DNA from: Oscillospiraceae bacterium
GTDB taxonomy: Bacteria; Bacillota; Clostridia; Oscillospirales; Oscillospiraceae
Direction of reading: 5' to 3'
Length of the DNA stretch: 64,000 nucleotides
Assembly: GCA_022795735.1 (NCBI GenBank)
Contig: JAAWHG010000008.1
Coordinates: 1 to 64,000 of the forward strand
Shown here: piece by piece, positions 25,375 through 33,497 of the stretch
How the letters are laid out: each line of letters begins with the position of its first letter
Position numbering within the stretch: the stretch's first letter is position 1
Position numbers and translations under genes: made by a program
The notes under the pieces: model-generated
Told to the model about the DNA's origin: nothing
Databases searched by the model: none
Seen by the model: the letters and a program-made list of their open reading frames with translations, nothing else

Positions 25375-26394
25375 TTATCGAAGCTGCCAGCCCTGAGGAA
25401 TAAAGAGCCTGGAAAATACGTCCACCGCATAGTTGTCGCTCATGCCGGCGATATAGTCGCAGACCGTGCGGGGCATTCCTTCAAAGTCCAGCTGCGGCCG
25501 GAAGTCGGAGGGCAGCTTGTCGGGGTGGTTGATGTAGTAGCGGTAGAGCTGGCGGATGATCTCCTTGGCCTTGGACTCCTCCGCCTTTGCCACCGGATTG
25601 TGGTACACCCGCTCAAACATAAAAGTCCGCAGATCGTCCATCGCCTTTTGCACCTCCGGCGTCAAACGGATCTCCCCGCCGCCCGAGGCCTCAATCGCAG
25701 TCACCACCAGGGTGTTAATCCGGTCCCGGTGGGTCCAGCCCAAGACCGCAGAGATGGCGCGGGGGATATCGTCGTTGCTGAGAATGCCCGCCCGGGTGGC
25801 GTCGTCGATGTCGTGGTTAATGTAGGCAATCCGGTCGGAGAGGCGGACAATCCGGCCCTCCATGGTTTCGGGAATGCGTTCGCCGGTGTGGCCCAGAATA
25901 CCCATACGGGTTTCATAGGTCAAGTTTAGACCGGCGCCGTCGTTTTCCAGGAAATCCACAACCCGAAGCGACTGCTCATTGTGACGGAACGGCGTTCCCA
26001 TCACGTCGGTCAGCGCCACCTCCCCCGCGTGTCCGAAGGGGGTGTGACCCAAATCATGACCCAGCGCCTGCGCCTCCGCCAAATCCTCGTTGAGCCGCAG
26101 GCCCCGCGCGATGGTGCGGGCAATGCGGGCCACCTCCAGCGTATGGGTCATACGGGTCCGGTAATGGTCGCCCTCCGGTTTTAAAAACACCTGGGTCTTG
26201 TGCATCAGGCGGCGGAACGCCTTGGAATGGGTAATCCGGTCGGTGTCCCGCTGGAAACAGGTACGCGCCGGCGATTCGGTCTCCCCGGCGCGGAGACGGC
26301 CCCTAGACCGGTCGGAAAAGGCCGCGTAAGGGGAGAGCCGGGCATGTTCCTCCTGTTCCAAGCGTTCTCGGATGATCTGAGGCTCCAATGACAT
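25375..26394 (-). CDS. dgt: Deoxyguanosinetriphosphate triphosphohydrolase-like protein
   Basis: 339 residues, typical of the shorter Firmicutes group. HD-domain metal ligands lie in RTRMTHTLEVARIARTIAR and QALGHDLGHTPFGHAGE, and the family signature SKAFRRLMHKTQVFL is present. Members split dNTPs to deoxynucleosides and triphosphate; the substrate range of this subgroup varies. It is transcribed in a row with the YigZ-family gene and dnaG, an arrangement common in Clostridia. Confidence 0.93.
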   Translation of the reverse strand: MSLEPQIIRERLEQEEHARLSPYAAFSDRSRGRLRAGETESPARTCFQRDTDRITHSKAFRRLMHKTQVFLKPEGDHYRTRMTHTLEVARIARTIARGLRLNEDLAEAQALGHDLGHTPFGHAGEVALTDVMGTPFRHNEQSLRVVDFLENDGAGLNLTYETRMGILGHTGERIPETMEGRIVRLSDRIAYINHDIDDATRAGILSNDDIPRAISAVLGWTHRDRINTLVVTAIEASGGGEIRLTPEVQKAMDDLRTFMFERVYHNPVAKAEESKAKEIIRQLYRYYINHPDKLPSDFRPQLDFEGMPRTVCDYIAGMSDNYAVDVFSRLFIPQGWQLR

Positions 26395-26406
26395 CTCCCC
26401 CTTTGT

Positions 26407-27033
26407 TTACACGCTCGGCGACGGGAAAAACGCCTGTCCCGTCACTTCGCAGCCAACGCTTCCGTTGCTCAGCTCCTGAAGCGCCAGGCGGAAGTTCTCC
26501 ACCTCCCCCGCCGGAAACATCGCCGTGACCAGCACATCGGCTGTGTACGCCGTGTCGGAGACCTGCCCCCCTTTGGAGGCAATCAGCAGCTTCAGCCGCT
26601 CAAACAGCGGGTAAGGGCACAAAATCTCCACCTTGCTCCAAAGGCGGTTGACCGCAATCCCCGCCGCGTCCAGCGCGTCCTTCGCGCCCCTGGCGTAGGC
26701 CCGGGTCAGACCGCCCGCGCCGAGCAGAATGCCGCCGAAGTAACGGGTCACCACGCAGAGTACGTTGGTCACATTCTCCCGCTGAAAGACGTTGAGCATC
26801 GGCTGTCCGGCGGTGCCCTGCGGCTCGCCGTCGTCACTGTAACGCTCCAAGCCGTTCCTCAGCCGGTAGCACCAGCAGTGGTGCCGGGCGTCATGGTGTT
26901 TTTTCCGGACCTCCTCCAGACGGGCCTTGGCCTCGGCCTCGGTCTCCACCAGGAAGATATCGCTTCGAAAGGTGGACCGTTTTTCCGTAAACTCGGAAGT
27001 CGCCGTCTCAAGGGGGGTCAAATATTCATCCAT
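26407..27033 (-). CDS. YigZ/IMPACT family protein
   Basis: 208 residues from the ATG at 27033 (MDEYLTPLETATSEFTEKRS), two bases after the hflX stop codon and behind GGGAGGACTGAGG. The N-terminal UPF0029/IMPACT domain carries DARHHCWCYRLRNGLERYSD, GEPQGTAGQPML and VTRYFGGILLGAGGLTRAY; a DUF1949 domain forms the C-terminus. The family is linked to translation regulation, biochemically unclear. Assignment by motif is firm; role uncertain. Confidence 0.93.
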   Translation of the reverse strand: MDEYLTPLETATSEFTEKRSTFRSDIFLVETEAEAKARLEEVRKKHHDARHHCWCYRLRNGLERYSDDGEPQGTAGQPMLNVFQRENVTNVLCVVTRYFGGILLGAGGLTRAYARGAKDALDAAGIAVNRLWSKVEILCPYPLFERLKLLIASKGGQVSDTAYTADVLVTAMFPAGEVENFRLALQELSNGSVGCEVTGQAFFPSPSV

Positions 27034-27035
27034 CC

Positions 27036-28295
27036 TCAGTCCTCCCGAAGATAGGGCCTCAAACGTCCCGCCAACGTCTCGCCGCACACCGCCTCCACCG
27101 CGATGCCGCCGGCCTCATAGTCCACCTTCCGCACCTGGGCCTGGGAGTGGAGGATGTCCAGCCAGCCGCCTTGCTCGTAGGGCAGCAAAAGGCGCACGCA
27201 GCGCTGCCGGCGGGACAGCTCCTGTTCCATCCGTTGGAGCAGGGCGTCCAACCCCTCCCCCGTCGCGGCGGAAATGGGCAGCGCCCCGGACTCTCGCGGC
27301 AGCTCGTCCGGATGGGCCAGGTCGGCCTTGTTGTAGCAGCGCAGCACCGGCGTATCGGGGGCGGCCAGCTGCGCGATCAGATGATCCACAACCGCAATAT
27401 GCGCCTCCCGCTCCGGGTCCGCCGCGTCTACAACATGCAGCAGCAGATCGGCATAGCGCAGCTCTTCCAGCGTGGCCTGAAATGCCTCCACCAGATGGTG
27501 GGGCAGCTTGGCGATAAAGCCGACGGTGTCCGACAGTAGAACCTCCAACGTATCGGACAGCTTTAAACGCCGGGTGGTGGTGTCCAGGGTGTCGAACAGC
27601 CTGTCGTTGGCCGGAATCCCCGCCCCGGTCAGGCGGTTTAAAAGGGTGGATTTCCCGGCGTTGGTGTAACCGACAATCGCGACCACCGGGGTTGCGTTCT
27701 TAATCCGCCGCTCCCGCTGTACCGCACGGATGCGCCGCACCTCTTTCAACTCCGCCTCCAGCCGCTGAATGCGGCGGCGGATCAGACGGCGGTCTGTTTC
27801 CAACTGGGTTTCGCCGGGGCCGCGCGTACCGATTGCGCCCTCCTGCCGTTCCAAATGGGTCCACATGCCGGTCAGGCGCGGCAGCAGATACTTATACTGG
27901 GCCAGCTCCACCTGAAGCCGCCCCTCCTTCGTCCTGGCCCGCTGGGCGAAAATGTCCAGAATCAAAGCGCTGCGGTCCAACACCGTTACGCCGGTCATCT
28001 GCTCCAGCGCCCGGTTCTGCGAAGGAGAAAGGTCGTTGTCAAAGACGGCCATATTGGCCTCGGTGGTCTCCAACAGAGATTTCAATTCCTCCACCTTGCC
28101 CTCCCCCAGAAAACTGTGGGGGTCGGGGGCGTGGCGGTTTTGCAGCAGTTTTGCCGTGCAAACGCCGCCGGCGGCCTCCAACAGCGCTTCCAGTTCATCC
28201 AAGGTCTCGTCGGTGGCGGTCTCCGACGCGGCAAACACATCCGCGTTGAGTCCCACCAATACCGCTTTTTCGATTTTGGCCTTCTCCGGCGTCAT
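27036..28295 (-). CDS. hflX: GTPase HflX
   Basis: 419 residues. N-terminal HflX domain (FLGEGKVEELKSLLE, FDNDLSPSQNRALEQMTG, GTRGPGETQLETDRRLIRRR) and a G domain with GYTNAGKSTLLNRLTG (G1), SDTVGFIAKLPHHLVEAFQA (G3) and CYNKADL (G4). HflX binds the 50S subunit and splits stalled ribosomes under stress. Starts behind GGAGG. It may be reached by read-through of the rpmE terminator, since no separate promoter is clear. Confidence 0.96.
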   Translation of the reverse strand: MTPEKAKIEKAVLVGLNADVFAASETATDETLDELEALLEAAGGVCTAKLLQNRHAPDPHSFLGEGKVEELKSLLETTEANMAVFDNDLSPSQNRALEQMTGVTVLDRSALILDIFAQRARTKEGRLQVELAQYKYLLPRLTGMWTHLERQEGAIGTRGPGETQLETDRRLIRRRIQRLEAELKEVRRIRAVQRERRIKNATPVVAIVGYTNAGKSTLLNRLTGAGIPANDRLFDTLDTTTRRLKLSDTLEVLLSDTVGFIAKLPHHLVEAFQATLEELRYADLLLHVVDAADPEREAHIAVVDHLIAQLAAPDTPVLRCYNKADLAHPDELPRESGALPISAATGEGLDALLQRMEQELSRRQRCVRLLLPYEQGGWLDILHSQAQVRKVDYEAGGIAVEAVCGETLAGRLRPYLRED

Positions 28296-28325
28296 CCGGT
28301 ATCCTCCAAATTAGTAATAAATCTT

Positions 28326-28356
28326 AAAAAAACCCGCACCGGCATGGTGCGGGCTT
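28326..28356 (-). terminator. rpmE terminator
   Basis: Minus-strand stem CCCGCACC/GGTGCGGG with a 5-base loop followed by TTTTTTT, between rpmE and hflX. Confidence 0.85.
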
Positions 28357-28364
28357 TTGGGCGC

Positions 28365-28565
28365 TTATTTGAAACCGTACTTCTTGTTGAAGCGGTCCAC
28401 ACGTCCACCGGTGTCAACCAGCTTCTGCTTGCCGGTGTAGAAAGGGTGACACTTGGAGCAGATTTCGACCTTGATATCCTTCTTGGTCGATCCCGTCTCG
28501 ATCACCGCACCGCAGGCGCAACGGATAGTAGTCTGCTCATAGTTGGGATGGATGCCTTCTCTCAA
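28365..28565 (-). CDS. rpmE: Ribosomal protein bL31, zinc-binding form
   Basis: 66 residues. The four zinc cysteines are all present (Cys16, Cys18, Cys36, Cys39 in CAC and [13 protein letters not shown]), so this is the zinc-containing paralogue, not the zinc-independent one. Start is a TTG at 28565 behind GAGGTG. It forms part of the large-subunit bridge region. Has its own promoter and terminator. Confidence 0.96.
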   Translation of the reverse strand: MREGIHPNYEQTTIRCACGAVIETGSTKKDIKVEICSKCHPFYTGKQKLVDTGGRVDRFNKKYGFK

Positions 28566-28630
28566 TGCTGTTCACCTCTTTCGATTCACAAAAAGGGCGC
28601 ATGGCCCTACTCGTTTTATTATGCCCAGCT

Positions 28631-28659
28631 AGTATAGCACAGCCGGAGCCGTTTTGCAA
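28631..28659 (-). promoter_or_regulatory. rpmE promoter
   Basis: TTGCAA (28659-28654), 17-base spacer, TATACT (28636-28631) on the minus strand. Confidence 0.65.
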
Positions 28660-28715
28660 GTGTTTTTTTCTATCCCAAAGAGCTGGCAGGAAAAGTAAAA
28701 TGATTCGGTGCACAG

Positions 28716-28746
28716 AAAGCCCCGCAGACATCTGTCTGCGGGACTC
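28716..28746 (-). terminator. Terminator of the desulfurase-like gene
   Basis: Perfect 9-bp stem CCCGCAGAC/GTCTGCGGG (28742-28734 with 28729-28721) with a 4-base loop, then GCTTTCTG on the minus strand, a few bases after the stop codon. Confidence 0.7.
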
Positions 28747-28750
28747 CCTT

Positions 28751-29866
28751 TCAGCGGTTCCCAAGCTCTCGGATGATTGCGGCCGCCCTCTGGACCTCGT
28801 TCCTGGTGTTAAAGGCTGAGAAGCTCAGCCGCAGCGTCCCGGTCTCCAGGGTCCCGGCGCTCTCATGGGCCAGCGGCGCGCAGTGGAGGCCCGCGCGGAC
28901 CGCCACCTCCCGCGCGGCAAGCTCCTGGGCCGCCGTCTCGCAGTCCACACCGTCCACCGTCAGCGACAAGACGCCCATTTGCGCCTCGCCATGGAAGCAG
29001 CGGATTCCGGACGCGCCGTCCAGCCCCTCCAGCGCCAGCTCCAAGAGGCCGCGCTCATGGCGCAGCAGCTCTGCGGGACCTTGCCGCTGCACAAAGCGCA
29101 GGCCCTCCGCGAGACCACAGATACCGGGGACGTTGTGGGTCCCCGCCTCCCCTGCGTCGGGTGGAAAATCCGGCATCTCCTGCTGCCGCGAAAGGCTGCC
29201 CGTGCCCCCTTCCATCAAAGGCTTTAACGGGTGGCCGCACAGCAGTATCCCCGTGCCCTGCGGGCCGTAAAGCCCCTTGTGGCCCGGCATGGCGATGAAG
29301 GCCGCTCCCAAATCGCGCAGCGAGATGGGCCAGTGCCCCGCCGATTGCGCCGCGTCAACAACCAGGGGCACCTCCCGTTCCCGGCAAAGCCGGGCGATCT
29401 CTTCAATGGGAAGCCGGTAGCCAAACACGTTGGAGACGTGGGTGCAGACCACGGCGTCGGGCCGGACGTCGAGCGCCGCCTCAAATGCGCGCAGGGTATC
29501 CGCCGGGTCAAAGAGCCTCCGCCCCGCGACCCGTACCTTGGCCCCGAGGGCATAGAGAGGACGGGTCACCGCGTTGTGCTCAAAGCCGGAGATCACCGCC
29601 GAGCCGCCGGGGGATACCAGCGTCTTGATCGCCAAGTTGAGCGCGTGGGTCGCGTTCATGGTAAAGACCACCTGCTCTGGCTCGGCGCCAAAGAGCTGTG
29701 CGGCCAGCGTCCGGCATTTAAAGGCGGCCTGCGCCGCCTCCTCGGCCTGGCAGTAGCTTCCCCGGCCCGGCGAGGCGCAATGCCCCATCGCCCAGATCAT
29801 CGCGGCGGCAACCTGGGCGGGCTTCTGAAGGCTGGTTGCCCCACAGTCCAGGAAGATCATAGCCAT
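28751..29866 (-). CDS. Cysteine desulfurase-like aminotransferase class V
   Basis: 371 residues. PLP-enzyme with the start MIFLDCGATSLQKP, the motif FTMNATHALNLAIKTL, the PLP-lysine in AMPGHKGLYGPQGTGILL and a cysteine in VRAGLHCAPLAH at the position of the catalytic Cys of the SufS/CsdA group. Such enzymes release sulfur or selenium from cysteine or selenocysteine. No iscU or suf genes are nearby. It overlaps the DUF3343 gene by 10 bases, which points to a dedicated carrier. Fold certain; substrate inferred. Confidence 0.88.
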   Translation of the reverse strand: MAMIFLDCGATSLQKPAQVAAAMIWAMGHCASPGRGSYCQAEEAAQAAFKCRTLAAQLFGAEPEQVVFTMNATHALNLAIKTLVSPGGSAVISGFEHNAVTRPLYALGAKVRVAGRRLFDPADTLRAFEAALDVRPDAVVCTHVSNVFGYRLPIEEIARLCREREVPLVVDAAQSAGHWPISLRDLGAAFIAMPGHKGLYGPQGTGILLCGHPLKPLMEGGTGSLSRQQEMPDFPPDAGEAGTHNVPGICGLAEGLRFVQRQGPAELLRHERGLLELALEGLDGASGIRCFHGEAQMGVLSLTVDGVDCETAAQELAAREVAVRAGLHCAPLAHESAGTLETGTLRLSFSAFNTRNEVQRAAAIIRELGNR

Positions 29867-30111
29867 AGCTCCTGAAAGCGCCCGCCCATGCCGCGTGCGA
29901 AAACCCGCTCGAAGCCCGCGCCGCCCTTGCGCAGGGCGTAAACCGCAGGACGAAGGTTGGAGTGGCGGAGCAGCAGCGCATAGGCGCAGCCCTGCCTCGC
30001 GATGGGCTCGGGGGCGCGAAGGAAACGGGCGTCAATTCTGGCCTGCGCCAGCACCGCCGCCGCCAGCTGCGCCCTGGTCAGCGAACGAAAGGTGATATAT
30101 ACTTCTGTCAT
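29857..30111 (-). CDS. DUF3343 protein, putative Se/S carrier
   Basis: 84 residues. The pattern VYITFRSLTRAQLAAAVL, LRAPEPIARQGCAYALLLRH, then GAGFERVF matches the DUF3343 family, described as putative selenium/sulfur carriers with one conserved cysteine (here Cys42 in RQGCAY). Normally the motif reads S-x-C-G; here the residue after Cys is Ala, a departure. The end overlaps the desulfurase-like gene. I infer that the desulfurase loads this protein. No selA, selB or selD is visible in the window. Confidence 0.78.
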   Translation of the reverse strand: MTEVYITFRSLTRAQLAAAVLAQARIDARFLRAPEPIARQGCAYALLLRHSNLRPAVYALRKGGAGFERVFARGMGGRFQELWL

Positions 30112-30198
30112 GGTAGATTCCTCCCTGTCTATCCTATGCCCGCAGACGTCAGGAAGCGACAGCGTCGGAAGAAATTGCGCCAGGTCCGGTATAAATTG

Positions 30199-30226
30199 TT
30201 GACAAACGGCGAAAATCGTCTATAAT
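30199..30226 (+). promoter_or_regulatory. Antiporter gene promoter
   Basis: TTGACA (30199-30204), 16-base spacer, TATAAT (30221-30226): both boxes are consensus. Confidence 0.78.
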
Positions 30227-30280
30227 ACTTTAATGTGCTACATCTCGAAACATGTGATAGCATTTGAGGAGGAGAAAAGT

Positions 30281-32005
30281 ATGCAAACAAGCAAACGGAG
30301 GCTCTGGTCCTTCCTGCTGCTGGCGCTGGTCCTGGTCCTGACGTGTATGCCCGTCCTGGCCTCGGAGCCCGGCCCGGACGAGAGCAAGCTGATCGACTGT
30401 CCGGACTGCGCCGCCGCCGGGGTCGTCCTGTCCGAGGATTTGGAAGCCGTCCCCTGCGAGACGTGCGGCGGGTTGGGTCAGATTCCCTCTCCCAGCCGGT
30501 TCTACAATACCTTCTGGGCGCTGATACCCCCCATCATCGCCATCGCGCTGGCCCTCATCACCAAGGAGGTCTATTCCTCTCTGTTCATCGGCATTCTGGT
30601 GGGCGGACTGCTGTGGTCCAATTTCAGCTTTGAGGGAACCATCCTGCACGTCTTTAACGACGGCATTGTCGCCTCGGTCACCGACAGCTACAATATGGGC
30701 ATTCTCATCTTCCTGGTCATCCTGGGCGCGATGGTCTGCCTGATGAACAAGGCGGGCGGCTCGGCGGCCTTCGGGCGGTGGGCCAAGGTCCACATTAAAA
30801 GCCGCGTCGGCGCGCAGTTGGCCTCCGTCGTGCTGGGCGTTCTCATTTTTATCGACGACTATTTCAACTGCCTGACTGTGGGCTCCGTCATGCGGCCCAT
30901 CACCGACAAGCACAACGTCTCCCGGGCCAAGCTTTCCTATATCATCGACGCGACAGCCGCCCCGGTGTGCATCATCGCCCCCATTTCCTCCTGGGCCGCC
31001 GCCGTAGCGGGATTCGCCGAGGACGGGCAGGGATTCAACCTCTTTCTGCGCGCCATTCCTTACAACTACTACGCCCTGCTGACCATCCTGATGATGGTGG
31101 GCATGATTGTCTTGAAACTCGACTTCGGTCCCATGACGCGGTTTGAGAAAAACGCCATAGAGAAGGGTGATCTTTTCTCCGGCAAGAATCCTTACGCCAC
31201 CACCGGGGATGATACCCCTGAAGACAAGGGCATCGTTCTCGATCTGGTGCTGCCCGTCATTGTCCTGATCGTCTGCTGTGTTATCGGTATGATCTACTCG
31301 GGCGGCTTCTTTGAGGGGGCAGGCTTTATCGAAGCTTTCTCCGGTTCCGACGCCTCGGTTGGATTGATGCTGGGCTCGGCTTTTGCGCTGGTGTTCACCG
31401 TCATTTACTACCTCATCCGCCGTTCCATGAGCTTCCGCGACATGATGTCCTGCATCCCCGAGGGCTTCAAGGCCATGGTTCCCGCCATCCTAATTCTGAC
31501 CTTTGCCTGGTCCCTCAAAGGTATGACCGACTCGCTGGGCGCCAAGGAGTTCGTCGCCGCCGTCGTCAAGGGCTCCGCTAAGGGCCTTCAACTGATTCTC
31601 CCGCTCATCGTGTTTGTGATCGGCTGCCTGTTGGCCTTTGCCACCGGCACCTCCTGGGGCACCTTCGGCATCCTTATCCCCATCGTGCAGAACGTCTTTT
31701 CCATGGACAACCCCATGGCAATTATCTGCATCTCCGCCTGCATGGCAGGCGCGGTCTGCGGCGACCACTGCTCCCCCATCTCCGATACCACCATTATGGC
31801 CTCGGCGGGCGCGCAATGCGACCACGTCAACCACGTCTCCACCCAACTTCCGTATGCCATCGTATGCGCGGTGGTATCCGGCGTGACCTACCTGATCGCC
31901 GGCATCCTCGTCCATGCCGGGGCTCCCGGTCTTTTGGGACTGCCCATCGGTGTTGTATTGATGCTGGGAACACTGTTCGTTATGAAGAAACTCCACCGGG
32001 CGTAG
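30281..32005 (+). CDS. NhaC-type Na+/H+ antiporter with N-terminal cysteine motif
   Basis: 574 residues from the ATG at 30281 (GAGGAGGAG upstream). The membrane part (from about residue 73) is NhaC-family: about twelve helices, with FIDDYFNCLTVGSVMRPI, ATAAPVCIIAPISSW, FATGTSWGTFGILIPI and GDHCSPISDTTIMASAGA. Before it lie a signal-like helix (8-27, ending VLASEP) and a motif CPDC (Cys40, Cys43), 15 residues, CETCGG (Cys59, Cys62), like half of a DnaJ-type zinc finger. If the first helix is cut or spans the membrane, the Cys cluster would be outside. That N-terminus is unusual for the family. Substrate by homology: Na+/H+ or amino-acid exchange. Confidence 0.9.
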   Translation: MQTSKRRLWSFLLLALVLVLTCMPVLASEPGPDESKLIDCPDCAAAGVVLSEDLEAVPCETCGGLGQIPSPSRFYNTFWALIPPIIAIALALITKEVYSSLFIGILVGGLLWSNFSFEGTILHVFNDGIVASVTDSYNMGILIFLVILGAMVCLMNKAGGSAAFGRWAKVHIKSRVGAQLASVVLGVLIFIDDYFNCLTVGSVMRPITDKHNVSRAKLSYIIDATAAPVCIIAPISSWAAAVAGFAEDGQGFNLFLRAIPYNYYALLTILMMVGMIVLKLDFGPMTRFEKNAIEKGDLFSGKNPYATTGDDTPEDKGIVLDLVLPVIVLIVCCVIGMIYSGGFFEGAGFIEAFSGSDASVGLMLGSAFALVFTVIYYLIRRSMSFRDMMSCIPEGFKAMVPAILILTFAWSLKGMTDSLGAKEFVAAVVKGSAKGLQLILPLIVFVIGCLLAFATGTSWGTFGILIPIVQNVFSMDNPMAIICISACMAGAVCGDHCSPISDTTIMASAGAQCDHVNHVSTQLPYAIVCAVVSGVTYLIAGILVHAGAPGLLGLPIGVVLMLGTLFVMKKLHRA

Positions 32006-32028
32006 GTCTTATTTTGAATCCGTCAAAG

Positions 32029-32065
32029 CGCAGTACGGCGGCCCATTTTCCGCCGTACTGCGTTT
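32029..32065 (+). terminator. Terminator after the antiporter gene
   Basis: 13-bp perfect stem (32029-32041 with 32050-32062), 8-base loop, then TTT. It sits directly before the ribosome-binding site of the next gene, so some read-through is likely. Confidence 0.7.
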
Positions 32066-32087
32066 ATCCATTGGGAGGAAAGAACAA

Positions 32088-32939
32088 ATGAGCGCACAAT
32101 TCGGGCCCGCCGGCAACGCGCAGGCCTTCCCCTACAAGTCCTCCACCGATGCGCCGCGCTGGCTGGCCGGTCTTGGCCTCGACTGCTACGAGTACCAGTG
32201 CGGCAGAGGCGTCAACATCAATGCGGACACGGCGCATAAACTGGGAGAGGAGGCCCGTGCGCATGGAATCGGCCTCTCTCTCCACGCCCCCTACTATATC
32301 AACCTGGCAAACCCGGCTCCGGAGAGCTTGGAAAAGAATACCCGCTATATTTTGGAGTCCTGCCGCGCGGCCCATTGGATGGGCGCGAAACGGGTGGTGG
32401 TACACACCGGAGCCGTCATGAAGCGTTCCCGCCGGGAAGCGCTGGACACCGCCCTCGCGTCGATGCGGGCGATCTTGCAGGTCTGGGAGGGCGAGGGCTT
32501 TGCCAGCATCGCGCTCTGCCCCGAGACAATGGGCAAAATCAACCAGCTTGGAGACCTCGGCGAGGTACTGGAGCTGTGTACGCTGGACCCAAGGCTGATC
32601 CCGTGCGTGGACTTCGGACACCTCTACGCGCGAAGCCTTGGCACGCTCACCGGCCCGGATGCCTGCGAGGCCATGCTGGACAAAATTGAGGCCGCGCTGG
32701 GGCCAGGACGGGCCAGCCGGTTCCATGCCCATTTCTCTCGAATTGAGTTTACCACCAATGGCGGCGAGAAATGCCACCGTTCCTTTGCCGATCACGGCGG
32801 CTTCGGCCCCGATCCAGCGCCCTTGATGGCCGCGGTAGCGCGGCGGGGATGGAGTCCCACCTTCATCTGCGAAAGCGCGGGGACCCAGGCGGAGGACGCG
32901 CTTGCCATGAAACAACTGTACCGGCTGTCCGCCGGTTAG
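32088..32939 (+). CDS. nfo: Endonuclease IV-like (AP endonuclease family 2) protein
   Basis: 283 residues, a TIM-barrel of the Nfo family. The trinuclear zinc ligands are visible: SLHAPYYINLA, VVVHTGAV, CPETMGKINQ, CVDFGHLYAR, FHAHFSRIEF and FICESAGTQ. Endonuclease IV cuts DNA at abasic sites during base excision repair. It is shorter than E. coli Nfo by few residues and complete. Starts behind GGGAGGAAAG. Next gene, 30 bases on, is a PH-domain gene of unclear relation. Function by family; gene symbol is by homology. Confidence 0.87.
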   Translation: MSAQFGPAGNAQAFPYKSSTDAPRWLAGLGLDCYEYQCGRGVNINADTAHKLGEEARAHGIGLSLHAPYYINLANPAPESLEKNTRYILESCRAAHWMGAKRVVVHTGAVMKRSRREALDTALASMRAILQVWEGEGFASIALCPETMGKINQLGDLGEVLELCTLDPRLIPCVDFGHLYARSLGTLTGPDACEAMLDKIEAALGPGRASRFHAHFSRIEFTTNGGEKCHRSFADHGGFGPDPAPLMAAVARRGWSPTFICESAGTQAEDALAMKQLYRLSAG

Positions 32940-32969
32940 ACACCCTCTGACGAAAGGAAAGGAAACGCC

Positions 32970-33386
32970 ATGGCTAAAAAAACCACAAACTGTATCTGGC
33001 AGGACCGAAAACGCCACTTCCGGCTGCCAATCAGCTTCACACGCTATTCGATGACCGAGGACCGGCTCTATCTGAAAACCGGCTTTCTGAACCTCAAGGA
33101 GGAGGAGATATTGCTCTACCGGGTTCAGGACGTCACCCTCAAGCGCAGCCTTGGACAGCGCATCTTCGGCGTCGGTACGGTATGTGTCCGCTCGTCCGAC
33201 CTGAGCGTACCGCACCTCGATCTGGTCAATATCATCAACTCCAAAGCGGTCAAGGACATGATTAGCGACAAGGTGGAGGACGCCAAGGACCGGCGGCGGA
33301 TGCGGACAACCGAGCTGTTGGACCTGGACGGCGCTGACCGTGACGGCGACGGCATCCCCGACTATCTACAGCATGACTGCGATTGA
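32970..33386 (+). CDS. PH-like (YdbS-type) domain protein with acidic tail
   Basis: 138 residues, no membrane segment. The core (RYSMTEDRLYLKTGFLNLKE, ILLYRVQDVTLKRSLGQRIF, GVGTVCVRSSDLSVPHLDLV) is a bacterial PH-like domain. The C-terminus DLDGADRDGDGIPDYLQHDC resembles a calcium-binding thrombospondin type-3/dockerin-like loop, unexpected on a protein with no signal peptide. Cellular role unknown. It probably shares the transcript of the endonuclease gene. Confidence 0.75.
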   Translation: MAKKTTNCIWQDRKRHFRLPISFTRYSMTEDRLYLKTGFLNLKEEEILLYRVQDVTLKRSLGQRIFGVGTVCVRSSDLSVPHLDLVNIINSKAVKDMISDKVEDAKDRRRMRTTELLDLDGADRDGDGIPDYLQHDCD

Positions 33387-33444
33387 GCAGGAAAAGGACT
33401 GAGCAAAACAGTTCTGAGGAAATTGCAATGTTAATTTGCGTTGC

Positions 33445-33473
33445 TTGCCGCAACGGGCCCTCCTCCGTATAAT
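33445..33473 (+). promoter_or_regulatory. XRE regulator promoter
   Basis: TTGCCG (33445-33450), 17-base spacer, TATAAT (33468-33473), shortly before AAAGGAGGT and the ATG at 33498. Confidence 0.6.
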
Positions 33474-33497
33474 GGGCGGTGAAAGGAGGTGTTCCCG

